This document shows positions 13,458-22,664 of a stretch of DNA of 64,000 nt, in pieces. The stretch spans positions 5,433-69,432 of the forward strand of contig QZCP01000188.1 of NCBI GenBank assembly GCA_003956705.1, written 5' to 3'. The translations under genes were made by a program, and so were the position numbers. Position 1 is the stretch's first letter. Every line of letters starts with the position of its first letter. The notes under the pieces are model-generated. The model had not been told where the DNA came from, ran no database searches, and worked only from the letters and a program-made list of their open reading frames with translations. The DNA comes from Brevipalpus yothersi. Its lineage: Eukaryota > Arthropoda > Arachnida > Trombidiformes > Tenuipalpidae.

Positions 13458-15057
13458 ATGGATCCTCTATTCAAGGCTTTATCACTCTATCGGAACAAAA
13501 ATTTCGAGGAATGTATCGAAACGTGCAATCAGGCATTGGAAAAATCTCTTGATCAGGTTAGTATTACCTCTTAAAAGTTTCACAACTCTCGAATGTAATT
13601 CACTCAATTCAACATCATTACAGGCCTTCTGGATGCTCAAGATGCGCTGCCTTACCAATCAGATTTATGTGGATGATGTGGAAGCTGATGAGGAAGGAAT
13701 AAGTGAAATGCTTCTGGATGACAATGCAATTCAAACATCAGCTCGTCCTGGAACTTCCCTGCGAACAGGAGACAGAAATCAAACAGCCTCAAAGAGTCCA
13801 TCAAGTTCGCAATCAAATCGACCACTCACACAATCTGGAAGGCCATTGTCAGGCATTCTTCGACCAGGTACACAAGGTGGTCGTATGAATAGCATTGAAA
13901 GTGCTCTCAAAACTCCGAGAACTGCAAGAAGTTCGCGTCCAATGACTTCAGCCTCTGGCCGACATGTTAGAATTGGTACCGCATCAATGTTATCCCAATC
14001 TGATGGACCTTTTCTGAACATGAGCCGTTTGAACATTTCAAAATATGCTGGACAACAGATAATTGCTAAGCCTTTATTCGACTACTTGATCTATACCGAA
14101 AATGATGTACGCCATGCATTGGAACTCTCATCGAAAGCTATTCAAAATACTAGCGGCAACGATTGGTTTTGGAAGCTTGCTTTGGGCAAGTGTTATTACA
14201 AAGTTGGCTTATTGAGAGATTCTGAAGCCCAATTCAAAGCTGCCCTCGGCCACCAAGAATCCAGTGTGGATACATACTTATGGTTGGGAAAAATTTTTCT
14301 TCGACTAGATCAACCATTAGCAGCTCTTGATGTGTACCGTAAAGGTTTGATGAAATATCCTGGTGAAACTTTCTTAATGGCTCACACGGCTCGAGTTCAT
14401 GAAGCATTGATGCAGATGGATGATTCGATTAAATTTTATCGAGATATTCTTCACATTGAAGCGATTAACGTGGAAGCTATTGCATGTCTAGCAATGTACC
14501 ACTTTTACACCGATCAACCAGAAACTGCAGTTAAATATTATCGTCGTTTGCTTCAGATGGGAATGAGGAATGCTGAAATATACAACAATCTGGCCCTCTG
14601 TTGCTACTATTCTCAGCAATTTGATATGTCGATAACATGTTTCGAGAAAGCTCTGGAATGTGCCGAGGAAGATGATATTGTGGCTGATGTTTGGTACAAT
14701 ATCGGTATGCTAGCTATCGGAACTGGTGATAGACAATTGGCCATACAAGCATTTCGTTTGGCTTTAGTAGCTCGAAATACACATCCTGAGGCTTACAATA
14801 ATTTGGGAGTATTAGAAATGACAAAAGTCAATCCAACTACACACAATCTTCATCAAGCGAAAGCGTTTTTCCAAGCATCAGCCAACAATGGATCTCATTT
14901 ACACGAATCACTTTACAATATGGCTCTAATCGGAGAAAAAACTGGACATTATGATTTATGTTACCAAAGTGTCAAGAGATCCTTGCAAATACAACCTGAT
15001 TTCTATTCAGCAAAGCAATTGTTTAAAAAGGTCAAAGAGATGTATGAATGTGTTTAA
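13458..15057 (+). CDS. TTC8: Tetratricopeptide repeat protein 8 (BBSome subunit BBS8)
   Basis: Exon 1 is 13458-13556 (33 codons from MDPLFKALSLYRNKNFEECI) and exon 2 is 13624-15057, phase 0, giving 510 residues against about 540 in vertebrates. The junction restores the conserved SLDQ-AFWMLKMRCLTNQIYVDD segment. A Ser/Arg/Gly-rich linker (RPGTSLRTG, RPMTSASGR) follows to about residue 185. Eight or so TPR-like helical hairpins fill the rest, for example WLGKIFLRLDQPLAALDVY and YNNLALCCYYSQQFDMS. BBS8 is part of the BBSome, which moves membrane cargo in cilia; in invertebrates it acts mainly in sensory neuron cilia. An ATG a few codons upstream, in the frame that reads through the intron, is a less likely start because it lacks the family N-terminus. 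Confidence 0.95.
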
Positions 15058-15094
15058 CTTGGATGAACGATCAAATAATAATGACATTAATAAT

Positions 15095-15100
15095 AATAAA
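15095..15100 (+). terminator. Polyadenylation signal AATAAA for TTC8
   Basis: Canonical hexamer 38 nt past the TTC8 stop codon. ELOF1 is encoded on the opposite strand only about 70 bp further on, so the two 3' ends are nearly touching. Confidence 0.6.
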
Positions 15101-15171
15101 ATGAATTGATGATGTTACACAGACAGAGATATTATTTGGATGACGATATGAGCTGATATACGATTGATCTT

Positions 15172-15423
15172 TCAGGCATTAGCACTCTCACAAGCATCAA
15201 TCCAATCAGAATAGACATCAATAGCCTCCGATAGATAATTGATTGTGGCTTGAAAATCTTCGGAACAAATACGACACTGAATTCGTCCAACATTACGAGA
15301 ACGATCCATTTTAACATCACAACTTTTCTCATGATTACAGAATGGACAATTGAATTGAACATCCAATGGCTCAATTGCTTTACGCTTAGTAGGTGCCTTT
15401 CGTTTACTTTTTCGCTTGGCCAT
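15172..15423 (-). CDS. ELOF1: Transcription elongation factor 1 homolog (ELOF1)
   Basis: Single coding exon of 83 residues, the same length as the human protein. It starts MAKRKSKRKAPTKRK, a basic N-terminus typical of the family, followed by a four-cysteine zinc ribbon (CPFCNHEKSC and later CRIC) and the conserved end YLSEAIDVYSDWIDACE. ELOF1/Elf1 binds elongating RNA polymerase II and supports transcription through chromatin and transcription-coupled repair. The frame continues upstream of this Met without a stop, but only the Met at 15423 gives the family N-terminus; the extra residues are probably 5' UTR. It converges with TTC8 and diverges from the NABP gene. Confidence 0.97.
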   Translation of the reverse strand: MAKRKSKRKAPTKRKAIEPLDVQFNCPFCNHEKSCDVKMDRSRNVGRIQCRICSEDFQATINYLSEAIDVYSDWIDACESANA

Positions 15424-15883
15424 TGTGGGTGTTGTTGTTATTGCTTTCTTTTCGCCACTTATAACCTGGAAAATGAAAGAGAGAATAAAATAAATGAACA
15501 ATCAAATCAAAGCATTTAAGCAAAAAAGTATCATCACTTAACACTGTAATCACTCTCACTTTTCCTCACCTTCTCACAGCTGGTTTGATGATCAATATGA
15601 ATCTCTATGAACTATGGGATAGTACACAGATTTAAATGTAAACATACACACACGCGAAGGTTGTACTTAAATCACTTCCAATTAAATCAACAATCAATTT
15701 AAAACGTTCTGCATAATTACAAACATAAACAAACCGCGTTCAGCAATTCAACAACATTCAAAGAGTAGTGACAAGAGTGAGCACTTCGCGAAAAAAGCTG
15801 TCAGATTTTTTCGGTAGCTTAGTTCCTTAAGACCGGTTTTCAGACACAGAGCTGAAAAAATTATTCTCGACAATATTTCGAAT

Positions 15884-16099
15884 GATAATTTTTGGCCACT
15901 TGATAAAGTACCAGAAATTGTGGCGATAATTTTTGGCCTCGATAACTCAGTTGAAAAACTGGTCAAAATAAACCGATAGTTTACTATCTTGCTTTTTGAC
16001 CAGTTTTTCAGTCTGATAGACGAAAATTTTCCTTCTATCAGGTGCGATATGGTGGCCAAAAATTATCACCTATGTTTAATCTCGTGGCCAAAAATTATC
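15884..16099. repeat. Nested inverted-repeat structure in the ELOF1-NABP intergenic region
   Basis: The 14-mer GATAATTTTTGGCC occurs at 15884-15897 and 15925-15938, and its exact reverse complement at 16054-16067 and 16086-16099. Inside lie complementary arms at 15951-15968 and 15993-16010 (TGAAAAACTGGTCAAAA against TTTTGACCAGTTTTTCA), and at the centre the stem GATAG/CTATC with a TTTA loop (15975-15988). The whole is a potential multi-arm hairpin of about 215 bases. It could be a small foldback transposable element or a cis-acting structure in a divergent promoter; the sequence alone does not decide. Confidence 0.8.
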
Positions 16100-16358
16100 A
16101 ATTGAAATAAAATCAGGTTCAAAACTAGGAAATTCACTGCTTAGCGCCGCTTGTGGTTAGTGAAAGAATTGTTGGTCTTCAGCATTGAGTGCTCACTCTT
16201 GTCAGTACTCTTTGACAACATTACAGCTTATTTTTTTTCGCGCGATCATTCAAAATATGAGGACAAAAATATTTTTGTCTCCAAGGTATATCAAGAGGCA
16301 ACAATTAATTTAGTCTAATTTTTTAGTGAATTTAATTTATCAATTTGTTTAACACTCA

Positions 16359-16958
16359 ATGGAATTGACTCTTATACGAGATCTTAAGCCTGGCTTGAAA
16401 AATGTCACTATTCAATTCATAGTACTAGAAGTTGGTATGATAATTTGATACTAATGATTCATGATTGATTGGTTGTGTGTGTGGGAATGTTTTGATATAA
16501 TTGATGAGTTTAATTGTAATTTGATTTTATTGTGTTCCTATTTCTTCTCTTCTCATCTATTATGTCCAGGAAGTACAAGTATGACCAAAGATGGACATCG
16601 TGTTCGAACATTTAAAGTAGCTGACAAGACAGGCTCAATCAATTTATCTGTATGGGATGAGCCGGGAAATCTTATTCAACCAGGAGATATATGTAAGATC
16701 AACAAAGGGTATGTATTAATTGTTCTAATTAAGATTGATCTCAAGGTTGTCATGTGATCATGATTCCAATTTATTTTTCCTTTCTCCTTCTTATCTAGAT
16801 ATGCATCTGTCTGGAAGGGTTCATTAACCCTTTATTCCGGTAAAGGTGGTGAAATTCAGAAGGTCGGTGAATTTTGTATGGGCTTCTCGGAGATGCCCAA
16901 TATGAGTGAAACTATTCCCGATCAAATGATTCCAAAGCGAGTAATTGCTCAATCATGA
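16359..16958 (+). CDS. SOSS complex subunit B (single-stranded DNA-binding OB-fold protein)
   Basis: Three exons: 16359-16434, 16570-16708 and 16799-16958, giving 124 residues. Splicing restores the family signature: IRDLKPGLKNVTIQFIVLE, then KDGHRVRTFKVADKTGSI, VWDEPGNLIQPGDI, GYASVWKGSLTLYSGKGG and GEFCMGFSEMPN. This is the OB fold of NABP1/NABP2 (SOSS-B1/B2, hSSB), which binds ssDNA in the SOSS complex during double-strand break repair and also associates with Integrator. The protein stops soon after the OB fold (PKRVIAQS) and lacks the long Pro/Gly-rich tail of vertebrate SOSS-B1. The assignment to NABP1 or NABP2 cannot be made, so no symbol is given. Confidence 0.94.
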
Positions 16959-17114
16959 TGAATGATTTGTGATGAGTAATGAGAGAGTACAAGGAAATGA
17001 CGTTCATATCATTGATTGAGAATGTTCACACACTCACACACATTAAATACATGTAAGGTGTTGAACATGATTTTCAGACCTTTTTATTTCAAATGTACAA
17101 TTTTTGAATAGAGT

Positions 17115-17120
17115 AATAAA
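17115..17120 (+). terminator. Polyadenylation signal AATAAA for the SOSS-B gene
   Basis: Hexamer 157 nt past the stop codon. On the opposite strand an AATAAA (TTTATT at 17083-17088) lies 171 nt past the LST8 stop, so the two convergent 3' UTRs probably overlap. Confidence 0.5.
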
Positions 17121-17258
17121 CTGTCTAATCAATTGTTGAAAAATTGGCGAAAATCTTCATGAAAAAAGGAGTGATGTCAACGAGAAAAAGGGAGAGAGAG
17201 AGAAAAAGTGAAAAAAGAGGAAGAGAGGAGAGGAAATAATTTCCATATGAAAACCTTA

Positions 17259-18290
17259 TCATTCAATCAAAGCGTCTGAGAAGGCAAGAGCAGTAATTGC
17301 TCCTTGATGGCCAACATATTCTCGCTTAATTTGTCCAGTATTAACGTTCCATAATCGAGAATTATTGTCTGAAGAAGCTGTCACAAGATATTGTGAATCT
17401 GCTGAGAAGGCAAGATCCCAAACCCATCGTTGATTGGCATCTCTTAATTCTATCAATGATGATATGGTGTCAGATGTTTGCCACAATTGGCCACTTGAAT
17501 TACCATTACATCCGTCATGATCCATTTTGGATAATGGCAATAGATCAGCTGTACGCCATATTTTGGCCGATGTATCGGCACTAGATGTGGCCAAAAGTGT
17601 TGAATCAGGACTAAAGCAACACCTTAGACCATATGATTTGTGAGCATTCAATTTTAATCGTGGCTGTAATGGTGCACACTGAAGTCGCACATAATTGAGT
17701 GTAAATGAAAACATATAACAATTGCCCTTGTTATCAACCGCTGCCAAGCATGTTCCCTCCTGATCGATGGATATATTTTGTATGGACACATCTTCAATGG
17801 TAAATGTTTGCTTCAATGAGCTACGAATATCCCACACATATATGTTACCAGCCTGATCACCGATACATATTTCCGTTTGATTGGGATGCAATTTACATGT
17901 ATTAATTGGATTGCCAACTTGATGCATTCGTTGGACTTGTGGATTTCTTGATCGTAAATCCCATATGCGACAAAAGCCATCCTCACCACCGGAATACATC
18001 CACTTAACATCTTCCTCGAAACCAATTGCGGTCACATTTTTACTGATCGAATCACACGTGATCACTGGATTAGGATTTGATACATCACGAATATCATACA
18101 ATCGTATATGCTGAAAACCGGCAGCAGCTAATCCTTCACGATCAGGTGTAATTTGCATCTCATTTACCTGGGAATCCGCATGTTGACATACACGTAAACA
18201 TTGGCCATTGTGTGGTGACCAAAATCGTATTGTCTGATCATAGCTACCAGTCACAAGGATTACTTGATCACTGGGCACATCGGTTTTCAT
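17259..18290 (-). CDS. mlst8: Target of rapamycin complex subunit LST8
   Basis: Intronless 343-residue WD40 protein that fills a seven-bladed propeller. The start VILVTGSYDQTIRFWSPHNG, then CLRVCQHADSQVNEMQI, GFQHIRLYDIRD, WMYSGGEDGFCRIWDLR, CKLHPNQTEICIGDQAGNI, and the final WVWDLAFSADSQYLVTASSD and GHQGAITALAFSD all match LST8 (GbetaL). LST8 binds the TOR kinase domain and is a core subunit of TORC1 and TORC2. The C-terminal blade carries a short insertion (KMDHDGCNGNSSGQLWQTS) not typical of vertebrate LST8, making the protein about 17 residues longer. It converges with the SOSS-B gene. Confidence 0.96.
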   Translation of the reverse strand: MKTDVPSDQVILVTGSYDQTIRFWSPHNGQCLRVCQHADSQVNEMQITPDREGLAAAGFQHIRLYDIRDVSNPNPVITCDSISKNVTAIGFEEDVKWMYSGGEDGFCRIWDLRSRNPQVQRMHQVGNPINTCKLHPNQTEICIGDQAGNIYVWDIRSSLKQTFTIEDVSIQNISIDQEGTCLAAVDNKGNCYMFSFTLNYVRLQCAPLQPRLKLNAHKSYGLRCCFSPDSTLLATSSADTSAKIWRTADLLPLSKMDHDGCNGNSSGQLWQTSDTISSLIELRDANQRWVWDLAFSADSQYLVTASSDNNSRLWNVNTGQIKREYVGHQGAITALAFSDALIE

Positions 18291-19754
18291 ATTTGTACAA
18301 ATATGTTGTGATTGTTGTTGTTGTTGCTACTGTTCCTTTGTATCATAACCTGATAAATTATTGTTATATTTGTGATATATATTTGGTTAGACAAACAAGA
18401 GAGAGAAGCAAAAGAAAAAAAACTTTATCAATAAAAAATCAACTCAAGAACGATATAACAAGCGTATCTGGCGTATACACGATGGATGTATCAACAATTT
18501 GTCATCATTTTTCAATTCAAATTAATCACAATCATTGTCACAAACACAATCACAACCCAATCAAGTGGGACATCCGAACCATACACCCAATGTTATCATC
18601 CCGCCGGACCATGTCAATGACACTTGAATGATCCATAATGTGAGCCAGTCTGTGTGTGTGTGTGTGTGTGGATGTGTGAAAAACATGCCTCATAAAGTCT
18701 GTCTGGCTTGGATTTACTCATATCAGCCAATCCTGATTGTTATAGCTCAAATGGATCGATTAACGCGCCAATGTTTGATCCTATTATTCATTGATGATGA
18801 TGATTTGACGTTAAATTTGGTGTAATGGTATTCTTGGGTTACAATTTTCTTAATATGTAAGTACATATATTGGTAATATTATAATTTTGATAATATTTAT
18901 TGAAAGAGTATTCAAGTGTCAATAGTTTATGATGGTGAGCTTTACGGTCATATTCAAGATCTATTTTAAGATGAGCTAGAATTCTGATGGGAGTTTTTAT
19001 TCTCAGAATTTCCTCAAGAATTTGAGTATGCAATTTCATTTGATTTCTGATAGTTAGAGAGGACTCTTTTTGAGTTTTTTAGCTTTTTATCGAAATTTTT
19101 GCCGAGATTCGTTATTGATTTCATTACTGGTGGCTCGTGATGAATATGATTTTGAGACTTTAAATGATTCGATTGATTGAAAATTTCTCTTTTTTTACCT
19201 GAATTTTCTCTGCGAAAAAGAATTTTTATTATTTATGTTATATTATTCTCTTCGTTTACATCAAATTCATTATACGATCAGTAAAATACATGGATATTTT
19301 TTATCACATTTAGGAGTCTCTTGATAGGTGTATGATAGCTTCATTTTGCTGAGAATCTTCCTATCAGTTTATTTGCATTGGATAAGTTCGGTAGGTAGAG
19401 AACGAGAAAACGATTGCTAGTTTGTGGAATAAACTTGATTGCTTCTATGATCGTTCTTTTCCGATACCATATTGCGGAAATGCTATGGTAAATTAGGATA
19501 TTTCATCTGTTTTTCATAATGAAGGGAGTGAGCATAGATTAATGAAAGCAACTTTCATGAAATGCTTCAAAAGACATAAAGGTCATTTTATACAGGAAGT
19601 AAAACATTGATGTTGATCAGCTTGGGCTCTCGGAGCTTAGGTTCTCTTTCGGAAAAAGGGAAGATTTTGTGAAAATGATGAAGAAATCAGAGAAACAATG
19701 GAAATAGTCTCATGTTCTTGGATAATTTCTTATGATGAATGGGACCAAAAAATA
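18291..19754. other. Intergenic region between LST8 and the isoaspartate methyltransferase
   Basis: No supported gene. A GTT repeat and a (GT)n run at about 18651-18670 are visible. The LST8 promoter and 5' UTR lie at the left end and the methyltransferase 3' UTR at the right end. Confidence 0.6.
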
Positions 19755-20833
19755 TCAATTTGGACACTGTGCTTCCCTATCTGTCAGTGGTACATATCTA
19801 ACACCCATAATTATTTCCCTCTTCACTGTTCCATCCTGCAATTTGTCAACTTGCTCTAATTGCTGATCACCGCCAGGATGTTCCACGGGAATAATAAGTC
19901 TACCACCGGGTTTCAGTTGATCGATTAGCTATCATAAAGAAACAAGGAAAACGGTAATAAGGACGAATATTATCAACTCTGATTTTCAAAGGAACTGACC
20001 TCTTGATGCAATGTACTAGCCGCAGCACCAACATGAATGGCATCATATGGACCCTCAGGAGCATAGCCTTTTCGTCCATCACCAACTAAGCAAAAATAGT
20101 CATGATAAATTATTAATCAGATGATCAAAATGATGATTCACGGTCAAAACATCTCAACAATATTGATCATACCGATTAATTTAACTCTCCCTGAATCCAA
20201 TAGATCAGAATTCTTTTTCCTTATATTATCAATGGACATTTGCACCAATTCCGGTATATGATCAATGCCAACAACTTTTCCCTTCGATCCAACCATCATT
20301 CCCATGCAAGCAGTCAAGTAACCAGAGCCAGAACCAACATCCAAAGCTGATGCACCTTCATACAAACGATCACGAAGTAATTCCAGTGCGTAAGCATGCA
20401 TATGTGGTGCACTGATTGTGACCATATAGCCAATCGATTGGGGATGATCTTCATACGGTGAATGTTTACAAAAATTGCCTCGATCAACAGCCAACATAGC
20501 TTTTTCCACTTTGGATGAACTTATAATCCGGGCAGCCTTAAGATTGGCTATCAATGTTTGATAATCAGAGCCTGAACATCGAGGTCCCATGTTGATGGAT
20601 AGGAAACACGGAACAAGATGTGATAATGATACAATCAACACAACAACTAGAAACACTATTTTGAAATGATCAAAAAAAGTATACAGCTTGAAAAATAGTC
20701 GAAGAATTGTAAGAATTTTAGGATACCCAATATTCTGAAGATTCGAGAAATGCACAATATTATTGTGCGTTTGTTTACGTAATTTTTTTCCCTTCTCAAA
20801 GCATGCTCGGTATAGCTCATCAAGCGACATCAT
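19755..20833 (-). CDS. PCMT1: Protein-L-isoaspartate (D-aspartate) O-methyltransferase, with a possible N-terminal membrane segment
   Basis: Three exons on the minus strand: 20833-20173, 20085-20000 and 19928-19755. Starting at the upstream ATG gives 306 residues; starting at the internal Met (20590, MGPRCSGSDY) gives 225, close to the canonical 227. The catalytic domain has SPYEDHPQSIGY, ISAPHMHAYALELL, the SAM-binding motif LDVGSGSGYLTA, VVGIDH, VGDGRKGY, PYDAIHVGAAA and LIDQLKPGGRL, all diagnostic of PIMT, which repairs isomerised aspartyl residues in aged proteins. The extra N-terminus contains one strongly hydrophobic stretch (IVFLVVVLIVSLSHLVPCFL) ending just before the canonical Met. 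That suggests a membrane-anchored or secretory form alongside the cytosolic one; which start is used is unknown. Confidence 0.95.
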
Positions 20834-21436
20834 GAGGCAATCCTAACATCGTTCTGTATCATCATGATTCATTGAACTGAATTATTGAAATATATGTAAA
20901 TCTGTATGAGGTTATTTCAAATTCTAAAAATACATGTGTTAAATCTTGAAAACATATCAAATTCTAAATAATTTTAGAGAAAATTGTAACTTATATTGAA
21001 ATCAATCAGTGAGTCAGGATGACTTAAGGATCAAGAGTCAGGAGGTGTCTTCTATCTTTCTAACTCTGAAAATTGGAGAAATATCTTATCTTTTTCTTCC
21101 ATTTTTTTTGGCACTTAACTCCGTATGAAGCCTTGAAAGTTTTTCTTTGAGTTGTCAGATTTAAATTCGAATTAAATTGAAAATTCTCACACTCTTCTTC
21201 ACTTTTAAGGCACTTCGATTTTTTTTATTGCTTTGAGTTACAGATATTTGAAAGATATTTTGATCGGAATAAGATTACATATGTGATAGTGGTGATAAAA
21301 CACTAGTATATCTGATGTAGCACTGGTTATATGGGTTTAATATCAGAATAAAGTCGCTTGGTTTAGGATGAATACGACTGTCTATCATGATAAGAAGACT
21401 GATGTATCAGGTGCCAAACGACTGTAAATTGGAACC
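20834..21436. other. Intergenic region, methyltransferase to innexin
   Basis: About 600 bases of AT-rich sequence with no supported gene or repeat. It would contain the methyltransferase promoter and the innexin 3' UTR. Confidence 0.6.
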
Positions 21437-22664
21437 TTAATCACATGCTCTCTCCTCTCGCTTGATAAGCCCTTTATTCAATCTTTTGCCCATCTCATCG
21501 GTTATCTCGCGAATAATCAGAGGATCCAAATTGTTGGCCAACATATACATCAGAAACCAATCACCAATATTACCTCGTTCACAAATTAATTTTAAACTTT
21601 TCGTTCTCGACAATCGACAGCGAGATTTAAGGAAATAAGCTCGCAATCGAATGATGAAAAAAACGAACAAACGATAAAGTACCACAATGGTCATCAATGT
21701 TAGAAGCATGAACATCCAGAACCACAAGAATAAATAGATCTTTTCGTTGACCACATTCAGTGGAAGCATACAAAGTATATCGTAAGAACTTATATCCCCT
21801 GAATCACCATACTTTTTGAATCTACACTTTGTCATACGTGGAAACATTCGATTCATTGGATTAACTTTCGGATCATAATTAACCTGATTGGCACCAAATG
21901 TGAGCCATCGCATAACTTTTGGTCCATAATCGATGAATTCACCATTCAAAAACCAATCAGTGAACCATATTTGAGCACATATATTGATCAGGCACAAACA
22001 TTCACACAAAAAGTATTTGTACGCATATAGACGATGATGTGTGAAGTGTCGATGGAAATAATCGAGAACAATTTTTCGCTTATGACCACGCTCTTCATCG
22101 GTGATCAATGCAATTTGCATTCCCATCGTTATGAGTCGCATGAGGCCACCTTCCCACAATTTCCATAGATAGTATGGAAAGTAGCACAATATTCCCTGGA
22201 AGAATAGCACAAAGCAGACCCATTGATAATATGTTTGATACTTGATATTTTCATTTGATCCCTGAGAATTTCCTATCCATGGATGAGCAAGCTCATGAGA
22301 TGACCATGGTGATGATGATGGTGGATGCTGTGGTGATGAGGTACTATCTGGTGTTGCCTCTGGAATGATGAATGTTGATTGTATCCAACAATAAGTGTTG
22401 ATCAAATTTTTAGGCAGATTATTTGTTTCCATACAAATAATGGGTTCGCCAACATATTGGCGACCAGTAAGTATTAAACTGAATGCAATCAATATGGATG
22501 AGGTGAATAGCCAATGTAATCGGAAGATAGCATTATCTATTGGAAAATTTAAAAATTGATTCAAACAAAAATCATCTTTTGTCACAATTTTTGGAATCAA
22601 ACTTACCAATATGTATGGTACGACGTTTTGTGAGACGTTTGAGGCCAATAAAGAGGTCCAACAT
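21437..22664 (-). CDS. Innexin (gap-junction/hemichannel subunit)
   Basis: Two exons: 22664-22607 and 22536-21437, joined over a 70-bp intron in phase 1, giving 385 residues. Exon 1 reads MLDLFIGLKRLTKRRTIHI, and the splice creates HI-DNAIFRLHW, the standard innexin start. The frame that runs through the intron from 22705 gives an N-terminus unlike the family and is rejected. Four membrane spans are visible: about residues 23-45, 123-145 (starting with the signature YYQWV and ending YFPYYLWK), about 193-215 and about 280-310. The two extracellular loops each keep a cysteine pair (IICMETN/YCWIQS and MTKCRFK/DILCML). The first loop carries an unusual Ser/Pro/His-rich insertion (SSPQHPPSSSPWSS). 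Innexins form invertebrate gap junctions; I cannot say which paralogue this is. Confidence 0.94.

Noticed and set aside
15424..15501. N-terminal extension of ELOF1 in the same frame
   Set aside because: The first 26 residues are absent from the family, whereas the Met at 15423 gives the expected 83-residue protein.
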